A stretch of DNA of 64,000 bases, taken from Streptomyces albiflavescens. GTDB taxonomy: Bacteria > Actinomycetota > Actinomycetes > Streptomycetales > Streptomycetaceae. This document shows, piece after piece, positions 8,207-16,461 of this stretch. The notes below the pieces were generated by a model, which ran no database searches, was not told where the DNA came from, and worked only from the letters and a program-made list of their open reading frames with translations. The stretch spans positions 304,901 to 368,900 of the forward strand of contig NZ_BMMM01000008.1 in NCBI RefSeq assembly GCF_014645835.1, written 5' to 3'. The translations under genes were made by a program, and so were the position numbers. Positions within the stretch are counted from its first letter, which is position 1; every line of letters starts with the position of its first letter.

Positions 8207-8831
8207 GAACAAGCCTCTCGAACCGGCGTTGAAAAGGATCGGGCCGCGATTGCGGCCCGTTGTGGTCAACTCTTTCTTGACCAACGCGTTTGCGCTCCGC
8301 TGGTCACGCATCAGGTGCGTACGGGCATATGCACGGGGCGCATCTTGGTGCGTACGCCCCCGGTGGGGACTCGCCTCGGCCTTCGGCCTTGGCTCGGGTG
8401 TTCTCCCGCCCGCGCGCCGCCCGTGCGAGTGAGGTGTCAAGTGCGGGTCTCCCGTGGGGGCGGGTCGCCGTAGGCGGCTGCGGGTTGGGGCCGCGCGTGG
8501 CCGTTGCGAGGTGGTGGCGGCGGATTGGGCCCCGTGAGTGTGGTCCTGCGGGTGCGGCCCTGCGCGTTGGCGGTTGCGAGTGTGGTCTGCGAGGTGGTGG
8601 CTGCGGGTTGGGTTCTGCGAGGCGAGGGCTGTGAGTGTGGTCCTGCGAGGTGGCGGTCCTGAGTTGGGTTCTGTGGGTGTGGGCGCTGCGAGTTGCGGGG
8701 GCGGTAGGCGCGGAACCTGCGAGCCCCCGAGTGCCCGCGGCGCATAGACTGGTGCGCTGCCCCGTGCCTCGCCCCACCCGGCAGGTGTGCGGGGGCTCAA
8801 GAACTCCCGCCCGAGAGGCCAACCGCCACCC
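8207..8831. repeat. Gene-free G/T-rich stretch with degenerate repeats
   Basis: No gene is supported between the HTH gene and fmt. From about 8440 to 8725 the plus strand is a run of variants of TGCGAGGTGGTGGCTGCGGG and GTGAGTGTGGTCCTGCG. Clear copies of the second unit start near 8531, 8574 and 8629. The strand bias (G and T on plus) is strong and unlike the neighbouring genes. Open frames across it on both strands are repeat-driven and show no family features. It may be a slipped-strand expansion or a structured non-coding region. Confidence 0.55.
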
Positions 8832-9764
8832 ATGAAGCTTGTCTTCGCAGGTACCCCCGAGGTCGCCGTTCCCGCTCTGGACGCCCTGATCGCCTCAGGG
8901 CGGCACGAGGTGGCCGCTGTCGTCACGCGGCCCGACGCGCCGGCCGGGCGGGGGCGTCGGCTCGTCGCGAGTCCGGTCGCCGAGCGGGCGGAGGAGGCCG
9001 GGATCGAGGTGCTGAAGCCGGTGAAGCCGCGGGACGAGGAGTTCCTTGCCCGGCTCAGGGAGATCGCGCCCGACTGCTGCCCGGTGGTCGCGTACGGGGC
9101 GTTGTTGCCGCGTGTCGCCCTCGACGTCCCCGCCCACGGCTGGGTCAATCTGCACTTCTCGCTGCTGCCCGCCTGGCGCGGCGCCGCTCCCGTGCAGCAC
9201 GCGATCATGGCCGGGGACGAAATCACCGGTGCGTCCACGTTCCTCATCGAGGAAGGGCTCGACTCGGGGCCTGTGTACGGGACCGTCACCGAGGAGGTCC
9301 GGGCCACCGATACCAGCGGCGACCTGCTCACGCGGCTCGCCTTCGCCGGCGCCGGGCTGCTCTCCGCGACGATGGACGGGATCGAGGACGGCAGCCTCAA
9401 GGCCGTGCCGCAGCCCTCCGACGGCATCACCACGGCGCCGAAGATCACCGTCGAGAACGCCCACATCGACTGGGCCGCCCCGGCGCTGCGCGTGGACCGC
9501 GTGGTGCGCGGGTGCACCCCCGCCCCCGGCGCGTGGACCGTGTTCCGGGGCGAGCGGCTCAAGCTCATCCAGGTCGCGCCCGTGCCCGACCGCGCGGACC
9601 TCGCGCCGGGCGAGCTGTCCGTCGGCAAGAACAACGTGTACGTCGGGACCGGTTCGTACGCCGTCGAGCTGCACTGGGTCCAGGCCCAGGGCAAGAAGCC
9701 GATGCGCGCCGCCGACTGGGCGCGCGGCGTGCGGATCCACTCCGGGGAGCGCCTCGGGGTCTGA
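8832..9764 (+). CDS. fmt: Methionyl-tRNA formyltransferase
   Basis: Formylates initiator Met-tRNA using 10-formyl-tetrahydrofolate so that bacterial translation can begin. The protein has 310 residues. FAGTPEVAVPALDAL opens the Rossmann-like formyltransferase domain. The catalytic region contains NLHFSLLPAWRGAAPVQ with the conserved Asn, His and Arg-Gly. A C-terminal OB-like domain starts at about residue 205 and ends near GKKPMRAADWARG. The ATG at 8832 fits the family start. It precedes rsmB by 185 bp, the common fmt-rsmB order. Confidence 0.96.
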   Translation: MKLVFAGTPEVAVPALDALIASGRHEVAAVVTRPDAPAGRGRRLVASPVAERAEEAGIEVLKPVKPRDEEFLARLREIAPDCCPVVAYGALLPRVALDVPAHGWVNLHFSLLPAWRGAAPVQHAIMAGDEITGASTFLIEEGLDSGPVYGTVTEEVRATDTSGDLLTRLAFAGAGLLSATMDGIEDGSLKAVPQPSDGITTAPKITVENAHIDWAAPALRVDRVVRGCTPAPGAWTVFRGERLKLIQVAPVPDRADLAPGELSVGKNNVYVGTGSYAVELHWVQAQGKKPMRAADWARGVRIHSGERLGV

Positions 9765-9949
9765 CCGGCGGACGCGACCCGCGGGGGCCGCCCACGCCGC
9801 GCCCCCGCCGACGTCCGCCTCTGCGGGCACTCCGCGCAGGCGACGCGCGCCCACGCCCGCCCCGGCGTACGCCGCCCGCAGGGCTCCACGCGCCCGTCCG
9901 GACGTAGGCTGGACGGGTCGAACCATCCAGAATCCGGAGCACCTTTTTC

Positions 9950-11383
9950 GTGAGTGAGCAGTCCCGTCGGCCGCGCAAGCCCGGCAAGCCCTACCGCCGT
10001 CCGCAGAAGGACCCGGTCCGCATGCTCGCCTTCGAGGCGCTGCGGGCCGTGGACGAGCGGGACGCGTACGCGAACCTCGTTCTGCCGCCGCTGCTGCGCA
10101 AGGCGCGCGAGAAGGGCGACTTCGACGGGCGGGACGCGGCGCTGGCGACCGAGCTGGTCTACGGGACGCTGCGCCGGCAGGGGACGTACGACGCCGTCAT
10201 CGCGGCCTGTGTCGACCGGCCGCTCAGGGAAGTCGATCCGCCGGTGCTCGATGTGCTCAGCCTCGGTGTGCATCAGCTGCTCGGGACGCGGATTCCCACG
10301 CACGCCGCCGTCTCGGCCTCCGTCGAGCTCGCCCGTGTCGTGCTCGGCGACGGGCGGGCCAAGTTCGTCAACGCCGTACTGCGCAAGGTCGCGCAGCAGG
10401 ATCTCGACGGCTGGCTGGAGCAGGTCGCGCCGCCCTACGACGAGGACCCCGAGGACCATCTCGCCGTCGTGCACTCGCACCCACGCTGGGTCGTCTCCGC
10501 GCTGTGGGACTCGCTGGGCGGCGGCCGTGCGGGCATCGAGGATCTGCTCGAAGCCGACAATGAACGGCCCGAGGTGACCCTTGTCGCCCGGCCCGGACGT
10601 TCCACCGCCGATGAGCTCCTCGACGTACTCGGGGACGAGTCCGCGCTGCCCGGCCGTTGGTCGCCGTATGCCGTGCGGCTCACCGAGGGCGGCGAACCGG
10701 GCGCCATCGACGCCGTACGGGAGGGCCGTGCGGGCGTCCAGGACGAGGGCAGCCAACTGGTCGCGCTCGCTCTGGCGAACGCGCCGCTCGACGGACCCGA
10801 CAGGGCCTGGCTGGACGGCTGCGCCGGACCCGGTGGCAAGGCCGCCATGCTGGCGGGGCTCGCCGCCGAGCGCGGTGCCGTCCTGCTCGCCTCGGAGAAG
10901 CAGCCGCACCGGGCGGGCCTGGTGGCGAAGGCGCTCGCCGGCAACCCCGGGCCGTATCAGGTGATCGCCGCCGACGGCACCCGTCCGCCGTGGCGGCCCG
11001 GCACCTTCGACCGCGTGCTCATGGATGTGCCCTGCACGGGTCTGGGCGCGCTGCGCCGCCGTCCCGAGGCCCGCTGGCGGCGCCGCCCCGAGGACCTGGA
11101 CGGCTTCGCTCCGCTCCAGCGCGGGCTGCTGCGCACGGCGCTCGACTCGGTGCGGGTCGGTGGTGTCGTCGGGTACGCGACCTGCTCGCCGCACCTCGCC
11201 GAGACCCGCGCGGTCGTCGACGACGTGCTCAAGCACTACGACGACGGCTCCGCCGAGCTGCTCGACGCCCGCCCGCTCCTGCCGGGCGTACCGGCCCTGG
11301 GCGACGGCCCCGACGTACAGCTGTGGCCGCATCTGCACGGCACGGACGCCATGTACCTGGCGCTGATCCGCAGGACCGGCTGA
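9950..11383 (+). CDS. rsmB: 16S rRNA m5C967 methyltransferase
   Basis: A SAM-dependent RNA cytosine-5 methyltransferase of the RsmB/Fmu type, 477 residues. The N-terminal NusB-like domain (residues about 20-160) includes RDAALATELVYGTLRRQ. The methyltransferase domain has the SAM-binding LDGCAGPGGKAAMLAGL motif. Its active-site DVPCTGLGALRRRPEARWRR contains the resolving cysteine, and YATCSPHLAET contains the catalytic cysteine. The GTG start is preceded by CGGAGCAC. It probably forms a unit with fmt. An MMPL exporter converges on it 18 bp downstream. Confidence 0.93.
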   Translation: MSEQSRRPRKPGKPYRRPQKDPVRMLAFEALRAVDERDAYANLVLPPLLRKAREKGDFDGRDAALATELVYGTLRRQGTYDAVIAACVDRPLREVDPPVLDVLSLGVHQLLGTRIPTHAAVSASVELARVVLGDGRAKFVNAVLRKVAQQDLDGWLEQVAPPYDEDPEDHLAVVHSHPRWVVSALWDSLGGGRAGIEDLLEADNERPEVTLVARPGRSTADELLDVLGDESALPGRWSPYAVRLTEGGEPGAIDAVREGRAGVQDEGSQLVALALANAPLDGPDRAWLDGCAGPGGKAAMLAGLAAERGAVLLASEKQPHRAGLVAKALAGNPGPYQVIAADGTRPPWRPGTFDRVLMDVPCTGLGALRRRPEARWRRRPEDLDGFAPLQRGLLRTALDSVRVGGVVGYATCSPHLAETRAVVDDVLKHYDDGSAELLDARPLLPGVPALGDGPDVQLWPHLHGTDAMYLALIRRTG

Positions 11384-11401
11384 CCTGGCCCCCCGCCCGT
11401 C

Positions 11402-13573
11402 CTAGTCGGGCTGCGGCGCCGGTTCCGGAGCCTGTGACGGCGTCGCCGCCGGCCGTCCCGAGCCACCCTCCTGGGCCAGTCGGTGCGGCCACCACACCTT
11501 GGGTCCCACGTCCAGGAACAGCGACGTCACCAGGATCGACCGCACGACGAAGGTGTCCAGGAGGACGCCCAGGGCCACCGCGAAGCCGATCTCGGCGAAG
11601 GCGACCATCGGGAGGGTGCCGAGCGCGGCGAAGGTGCCGGCCAGGACCAGTCCCGCGGACGTGATGACCGCGCCCGTCGCCGCCAGGCCCGTCACCACAC
11701 CGGCCCGGGTGCCCTGGCGAGCGGCCTCCTCGCGGATCCGGGTGGTCAGGAAGATGTTGTAGTCGATGCCGAGGGCGACCAGGAAGACGAAGACGAACAG
11801 CGGGAAGTCCGTCTGCTCGCCCGCGTAGTCGAAGATGTGCCGGAAGGCCAGCGCGCTGGCGCCGAGCGCTGCCGCGAAGGACAGCACGACCGTCCCGATC
11901 AGCAGCAGCGGCGCCACCAGGGCACGCAGCAGCACGCCCAGGATGAGCAGGACGACCAGCAGGACCGCCGGGATGATCAGGATGTTGTCGTGGGTGGTCG
12001 CCGCGTCCATGTCGAGCAGGGCCGCGGTCCCGCCGCCCACCCGCGCGTCGGCGTCCGGCACGGCGTGCACGGCGTCCCGTACACGCTCGACCGTCCGTTT
12101 CGCGGCCTCGCTGTCGGCGGGATCGGTCATCGTCGCCTCGAACAGCACCTTGCCGTCGTACGACGGTTTCGTACCGGCGGGCACGGTGATGCTGTTCGGC
12201 ACCACTCCCTTCGTACCGGCCACCGCGCTGCGCACCCGTTCGCCGCGGGCCTGGCTGGAGACGATGACCAGCGGATCACCGCTGCCTGCCGGGAAGTACC
12301 GCTCGGAGATCTCCTGGCCGGTGATCGAGTCCGGCTTGCCGGTGAACGCGTCCGCGTTGCTGATCCCTTCGGCGCGGATCTGCAGCAGGCCGAGGGAGAG
12401 GGCCGCCAGGGCGAGGGCGGTGGCGCCCCAGACGACGCGCGGGCGGCGGGCGATACGGCGGCCCATCCGGGCCCAGACGCCGCTCGCGGTGGGGTCGGAC
12501 GAGCCGAAGTGCGGGATGGCCGGCCAGAAGATCCAGCGGCCGAAGACCAGCAGCAGGGCCGGGAAGAGCGTGACCATGGCGAGGAGGGCGACGGCCACAC
12601 CGATCGCGGCGACCGGGCCCAGGCCCCGCGTCGAGTTCATCTCGGCGGCCAACAGCACCAGCATGCTCAGGACGACCGTGGCCCCGGACGCCAGCACCGC
12701 CGGGCCCGCACGGTTCAGGGCGAGGGCCATCGCCTCGTGCCGGTCCTCGTGGCGGCGCAGCTCCTCGCGGTAGCGGGCGACCAGGAGGAGCGCGTAGTCG
12801 GTGCCCGCGCCGAAGACGAGGACCGTGAGGATGCCCGCACTCTGCCCGTTGACCGTCAGGCCCGCGTGTTTCGCGAGGAGATAGATCAGCGCCTGGGACG
12901 TGAAGAGCGCGGCGACCACACCGATCAGCGGGACGAAGATCAGGGTGAGACTGCGGTAGGTGAGCAGCAGCATCACGATCACGACGCCCATCGCGGAGAA
13001 CAGCAGCGTCGAGTCGATGCCCTCGAAGGCCTTGGAGAAGTCGGCGGAGGTGCCGCCCGGGCCCGTGATGTGCACCGCGAGCCCGCCGCCGCCCTTGCCG
13101 GCCTGGTCACGGATGGAGTCGACCGCGGGCGCGATCTCCTCCCAGCCCTTCTTGTCCATCGTGATCGGCACGTAGATCTGGGCGGCTTCGGGGGCGGTCG
13201 GGTTGTTGTAGACGGGGCCGCGCGTCTCGGCGCCGCGTACGCCGTGTGCGGTGAGCCCCTTGATCCGCTGGGCGCCCTGGGCGATCGCCTGCTTGTCCTG
13301 GGCGGTCAGGCCGCCCTCGCGGGCGTACACGACGACCGCGGGGATCTGCTCGGGCCTGAACTTGTTGGACGTGTCCAGGACTTGGGTGGACTCGGCGGAT
13401 CCGGGCAGCCAGGAGGCCGCGTCGTTGTCCTGGGCGTCGGTGAGCTTGGAGGCGAGCGGCGCCGCCACCACGAGCGCCACCAGCCACAGGCGGACGATCA
13501 GCCACTTGCTGCGCCGCCCACACACGAATCCGATGAGTCCCTGGCGCACATGGCGCTCTTTGCCGTCCGTCAT
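11402..13573 (-). CDS. MMPL/RND family membrane transporter
   Basis: A 723-residue integral membrane protein of the MMPL class, which exports lipids or hydrophobic compounds in actinobacteria. The topology is the usual one: one helix near residue 25, an extracellular loop, five helices (about residues 180-345), a second loop and a final five-helix group. The GTDYALLLVARYREEL motif in the first half is matched by LGIDYNIFLTTRIREE in the second half, the proton-relay Asp-Tyr pairs of the family. The ATG at 13573 has a GGGGG-rich site and avoids 40 extra residues with no membrane signal. The substrate is unknown. No regulator gene adjoins it. Confidence 0.88.
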   Translation of the reverse strand: MTDGKERHVRQGLIGFVCGRRSKWLIVRLWLVALVVAAPLASKLTDAQDNDAASWLPGSAESTQVLDTSNKFRPEQIPAVVVYAREGGLTAQDKQAIAQGAQRIKGLTAHGVRGAETRGPVYNNPTAPEAAQIYVPITMDKKGWEEIAPAVDSIRDQAGKGGGGLAVHITGPGGTSADFSKAFEGIDSTLLFSAMGVVIVMLLLTYRSLTLIFVPLIGVVAALFTSQALIYLLAKHAGLTVNGQSAGILTVLVFGAGTDYALLLVARYREELRRHEDRHEAMALALNRAGPAVLASGATVVLSMLVLLAAEMNSTRGLGPVAAIGVAVALLAMVTLFPALLLVFGRWIFWPAIPHFGSSDPTASGVWARMGRRIARRPRVVWGATALALAALSLGLLQIRAEGISNADAFTGKPDSITGQEISERYFPAGSGDPLVIVSSQARGERVRSAVAGTKGVVPNSITVPAGTKPSYDGKVLFEATMTDPADSEAAKRTVERVRDAVHAVPDADARVGGGTAALLDMDAATTHDNILIIPAVLLVVLLILGVLLRALVAPLLLIGTVVLSFAAALGASALAFRHIFDYAGEQTDFPLFVFVFLVALGIDYNIFLTTRIREEAARQGTRAGVVTGLAATGAVITSAGLVLAGTFAALGTLPMVAFAEIGFAVALGVLLDTFVVRSILVTSLFLDVGPKVWWPHRLAQEGGSGRPAATPSQAPEPAPQPD

Positions 13574-13707
13574 GGCCACCCCCGTAGCCGTATCTGGAGC
13601 CGGTCGGCGGCCCAGCATGGCATGTCGGGCCGCTGTACAACATCCGTAGAACGTCCTAGGTCTGGACCGAGGAGAGCAACCGGTGCCGGGCATGGCAGTC
13701 TTGGGGC

Positions 13708-14394
13708 ATGGCCGTGCAGATCAACCCCAGCATCCTGTCCGCCGACTTCTCCCGTCTTGCCGAGGAGGCAAGGGCGGTGGAAGGAGCCGATTGGCTCCAC
13801 GTCGACGTCATGGACAACCATTTCGTACCGAACCTCACGCTCGGTGTGCCGGTCGTAGAGTCGCTGGTCCGTGCGACGGACACGCCGCTGGACTGCCATC
13901 TGATGATCGAGGACGCCGATCGGTGGGCCCCCCAGTACGTGGAAGCGGGTGCCGGGTCCGTCACCTTCCACGCCGAAGCGGCCGCCGCGCCGGTGCGACT
14001 CGCCCGCGAGATCCGGGCCATGGGTGCCCGCGCCTCCATGGCGCTCAAGCCCGCGACACCCATCGAGCCGTACGAGGACCTGCTCCCCGAGCTCGACATG
14101 CTGCTGATCATGACGGTCGAGCCCGGCTTCGGCGGCCAGGCGTTCCTCGACATCATGCTCCCGAAGATCCGCCGCACCCGTGAGCTGATCAGCAAGCACG
14201 GCCTCGAACTGTGGCTCCAGGTCGACGGCGGTGTGTCGGCGTCCACCATCGAGCGATGCGCGGAGGCGGGAGCCGATGTCTTCGTCGCCGGGTCCGCGGT
14301 GTACGGGGCATCGGACCCGTCCCAGGCGGTACGTGCATTGCGCACCCAGGCACGGGAGGCGACGGCTCATGCGGCGTGGGCGTGCGACCACTGA
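13708..14394 (+). CDS. rpe: Ribulose-phosphate 3-epimerase
   Basis: Interconverts ribulose 5-phosphate and xylulose 5-phosphate in the pentose phosphate pathway. The 228-residue TIM barrel begins INPSILSADFSRLAEE, contains the metal-binding HVDVMDNHFVPNLT and the second metal histidine in DCHLMI. It ends with the phosphate-binding QVDGGVSASTIERCAEAGAD and FVAGSAVYG. The ATG start has only a weak GGGG upstream. It is divergent from the MMPL gene by about 135 bp and is followed by the SorC-type regulator. Confidence 0.96.
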   Translation: MAVQINPSILSADFSRLAEEARAVEGADWLHVDVMDNHFVPNLTLGVPVVESLVRATDTPLDCHLMIEDADRWAPQYVEAGAGSVTFHAEAAAAPVRLAREIRAMGARASMALKPATPIEPYEDLLPELDMLLIMTVEPGFGGQAFLDIMLPKIRRTRELISKHGLELWLQVDGGVSASTIERCAEAGADVFVAGSAVYGASDPSQAVRALRTQAREATAHAAWACDH

Positions 14395-14496
14395 GCCAAG
14401 GGAACGTGAACGCCGCCCATCCGGGCTGATCAAGTACGCCGGATCTGCAAGGATGAACGGCGAATCCAGAGTGTGAACAGCAGTGAGGAGATCGCC

Positions 14497-15516
14497 GTGT
14501 CGGGTATGTCGGCGGGCCGGTCAGCCATGCGGATGGGACCCGCTGAGCTGGTGCAGGCGGCGGCCATGGCCCGCCGCTTCTACCTCGAGGGCAAGTCCAA
14601 GATCCAGATCGCGGAGGAGTTCGGCGTCAGCCGCTTCAAGGTGGCCCGGGTCCTGGAGACCGCTCTCGAACGGGATCTGGTGAGGATCGAGATCCGCGTG
14701 CCCGCCGAGCTGGACGCGGAGCGCTCCGACGCGCTGCGTGCCCGCTACGGCCTCCGGCACGCCGTTGTGGTCGAGTCCCCGGCCGAGGCCGAGGAGTCGC
14801 CCGATCCGGAGAACCTCGGAGAAGTGGCCGCCGACCTGCTCGGCGAGCTCGTCAACGAGGGCGATGTCCTCGGCCTCGCCTGGGGCCGCTCCACCATTCA
14901 CATGGCGGCCGCGCTCGACCGGCTCCCGCCGTGCACGGTGGTGCAGCTGACGGGCGTGTACGACGCCGGGACCGCCGAGCGCGGTTCGGTGGAGGCGGTG
15001 CGGCGAGCCGCCCAGGTGTCGGGCGGGGACGCCCACCCCATCTATGCGCCGATGCTGCTGCCCGACGCGGCCACCGCGGCCGCGCTGCGCAACCAGACCG
15101 GGATCGCCCGCGCCTTCGAGTACTTCGACAAGGTCACGGTCGCGTGCGTGTCCATCGGTTCCTGGGAGCCGGGCATCTCCACGGTGCACGACATGCTCAG
15201 CGACGAGGAGCGCGCGCACTACGCGTCGCTCGGTGTCGCCGCCGAGATGTCCGCGCACCTCTTCGACGCCGAGGGCCGACGGGTCGGCCGTGACCTGGGC
15301 GAACGCTGCATCACGGTCGAGGCCGACCGGCTGCGGCGGATCCCGGAGGTCGTCGCCATCGCGGGCGGGCAGCGCAAGGCGGCCGCCATCGACGCGGTGC
15401 TGCGTTCCGGGCTCGTCACCAGCCTGGTGACGGACACATCGGCCGCGGACTATCTGATGACGGCGGGGCCGACGCCGCGACCGGCACTGAACCGGGCGGA
15501 CCCCGACGGGTCCTGA
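14497..15516 (+). CDS. SorC/DeoR-type sugar-responsive regulator
   Basis: A transcription factor of 339 residues. The N-terminal HTH (ARRFYLEGKSKIQIAEEFG then VSRFKVARVLETAL) is followed by a SorC sugar-phosphate-binding domain. The latter contains GLAWGRSTIHMAAALDRLPP and a late IAGGQRKAAAIDAVLRSG motif typical of the phosphosugar pocket. The GTG at 14497 is preferred over one at 14473 because GTGAGGAG stands seven bases upstream. Its place right after rpe suggests it senses a pentose phosphate or related metabolite, but the ligand is inferred from context only. Confidence 0.85.
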   Translation: MSGMSAGRSAMRMGPAELVQAAAMARRFYLEGKSKIQIAEEFGVSRFKVARVLETALERDLVRIEIRVPAELDAERSDALRARYGLRHAVVVESPAEAEESPDPENLGEVAADLLGELVNEGDVLGLAWGRSTIHMAAALDRLPPCTVVQLTGVYDAGTAERGSVEAVRRAAQVSGGDAHPIYAPMLLPDAATAAALRNQTGIARAFEYFDKVTVACVSIGSWEPGISTVHDMLSDEERAHYASLGVAAEMSAHLFDAEGRRVGRDLGERCITVEADRLRRIPEVVAIAGGQRKAAAIDAVLRSGLVTSLVTDTSAADYLMTAGPTPRPALNRADPDGS

Positions 15517-15566
15517 GGGTTCCGCACGGCGCGCCGCGAGGGGGCGGCCGTGGCAGCATCGACGTC

Positions 15567-15980
15567 ATGCTGCTGCGGTCCGTCCCTCGCGCGTTTGCGG
15601 GCCTGTTCCTGTGCCTCGGCGTGCTGCTGTCGGGCTGCTCGTCGACGGACGCGAGCGTCTCCGACACCCGTGCCTCGACGGCGGCCCCGTCCTGGGCCGG
15701 CGGCATGCGGACCGTCACCGAGGCCCAGCTGCCCGCCGAGGCCCGTCAGACCCTCGCCCTCATCGACAGGGGCGGCCCCTTCCCGTACGCCAGGGACGGC
15801 ATCGTCTTCGGCAACTTCGAGCGGCTGCTGCCGAAGCAACCCCGCGGTTATTACCACGAGTACACGGTCAAGACCCCCGGCGAGCGAGACCGCGGAGCCC
15901 GGCGCATTGTCACCGGGCAGGGCGGTGAGATCTACTACAGCGATGATCACTACAAGTCGTTCAGGGCGGTGCTGAGATGA
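15567..15980 (+). CDS. Guanyl-specific ribonuclease, RNase Sa family, lipoprotein form
   Basis: A secreted RNase of the N1/T1/Sa family, 137 residues. It cleaves RNA after guanosine. A lipoprotein signal peptide ends in the lipobox LSGC (residues 21-24), so the enzyme may be anchored to the outer face of the membrane. The catalytic set is visible: Glu98 in YYHEYTV, Arg in ARRIVTG and His128 in DDHYKSF. The fold starts near residue 55. The stop overlaps the barstar start (ATGA), so enzyme and inhibitor are translated together. The producing cell is presumably protected in the cytoplasm by that inhibitor. Confidence 0.9.
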   Translation: MLLRSVPRAFAGLFLCLGVLLSGCSSTDASVSDTRASTAAPSWAGGMRTVTEAQLPAEARQTLALIDRGGPFPYARDGIVFGNFERLLPKQPRGYYHEYTVKTPGERDRGARRIVTGQGGEIYYSDDHYKSFRAVLR

Positions 15981-16354
15981 CTCACGGGCCCTTCGCGGAC
16001 GTGTGCCGCGCGGCCGGATGGGAGGTCACGGAACTCGACCTCACCGGCGTCGAGGACAAGAGCGCCTTCATGGAGCGCTGCGTCCGCGCCCTCGACCTGC
16101 CCGGGTGGTTCGGCCGGAACTGGGACGCGCTCGCCGATGTCCTGGGCGACCCCGACTGGGGGCCCGCGACCCCGGGCCGGCTGCTCGTGGTGAGCGGCTG
16201 GCGACCCTACGCGGTCGGGCGCCCCGACGAGTGGGAGATCGCCCAGGAGGTCCTGGCATCGGCCGCGGGGCACTACCAGGAGCACAACGCGACGCTCGCC
16301 GTCATGCTCTCCCTTGGAGGATCCGACCAACTGCCCTCCGACCAGCCTGGATGA
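15977..16354 (+). CDS. Barstar-family ribonuclease inhibitor
   Basis: A 125-residue cytoplasmic inhibitor of barnase-type and Sa-type RNases. The barstar core is recognisable in ELDLTGVEDKSAFMERCVRA and the interaction helix LPGWFGRNWDALADVLGD, where the acidic and aromatic residues plug the RNase active site. It overlaps the RNase gene by four bases. A C-terminal tail of about 20 residues is longer than in the Bacillus protein and probably disordered. Confidence 0.9.
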   Translation: MTHGPFADVCRAAGWEVTELDLTGVEDKSAFMERCVRALDLPGWFGRNWDALADVLGDPDWGPATPGRLLVVSGWRPYAVGRPDEWEIAQEVLASAAGHYQEHNATLAVMLSLGGSDQLPSDQPG

Positions 16355-16461
16355 TCTGTCCGGGCAACGCATACAGGCCGACATGGGACAATGAAGTACG
16401 TGCTCTTCCCCCTGGCTGACCTGTCCGGGGGCCACCTCTGATCGACTGGGATGTGCAGCAC

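Noticed and set aside
7664..11338. A 1,224-residue open frame on the minus strand
   Set aside because: It runs antisense through fmt and rsmB and across the repeat block. Only its last 180 codons (7664-8206) show a protein family pattern; the rest is a GC-rich shadow.
11483..13858. A 791-residue open frame on the plus strand opposite the MMPL gene
   Set aside because: Highly charged Arg/Asp/Gly-rich translation without domains, typical of a GC-rich shadow frame.
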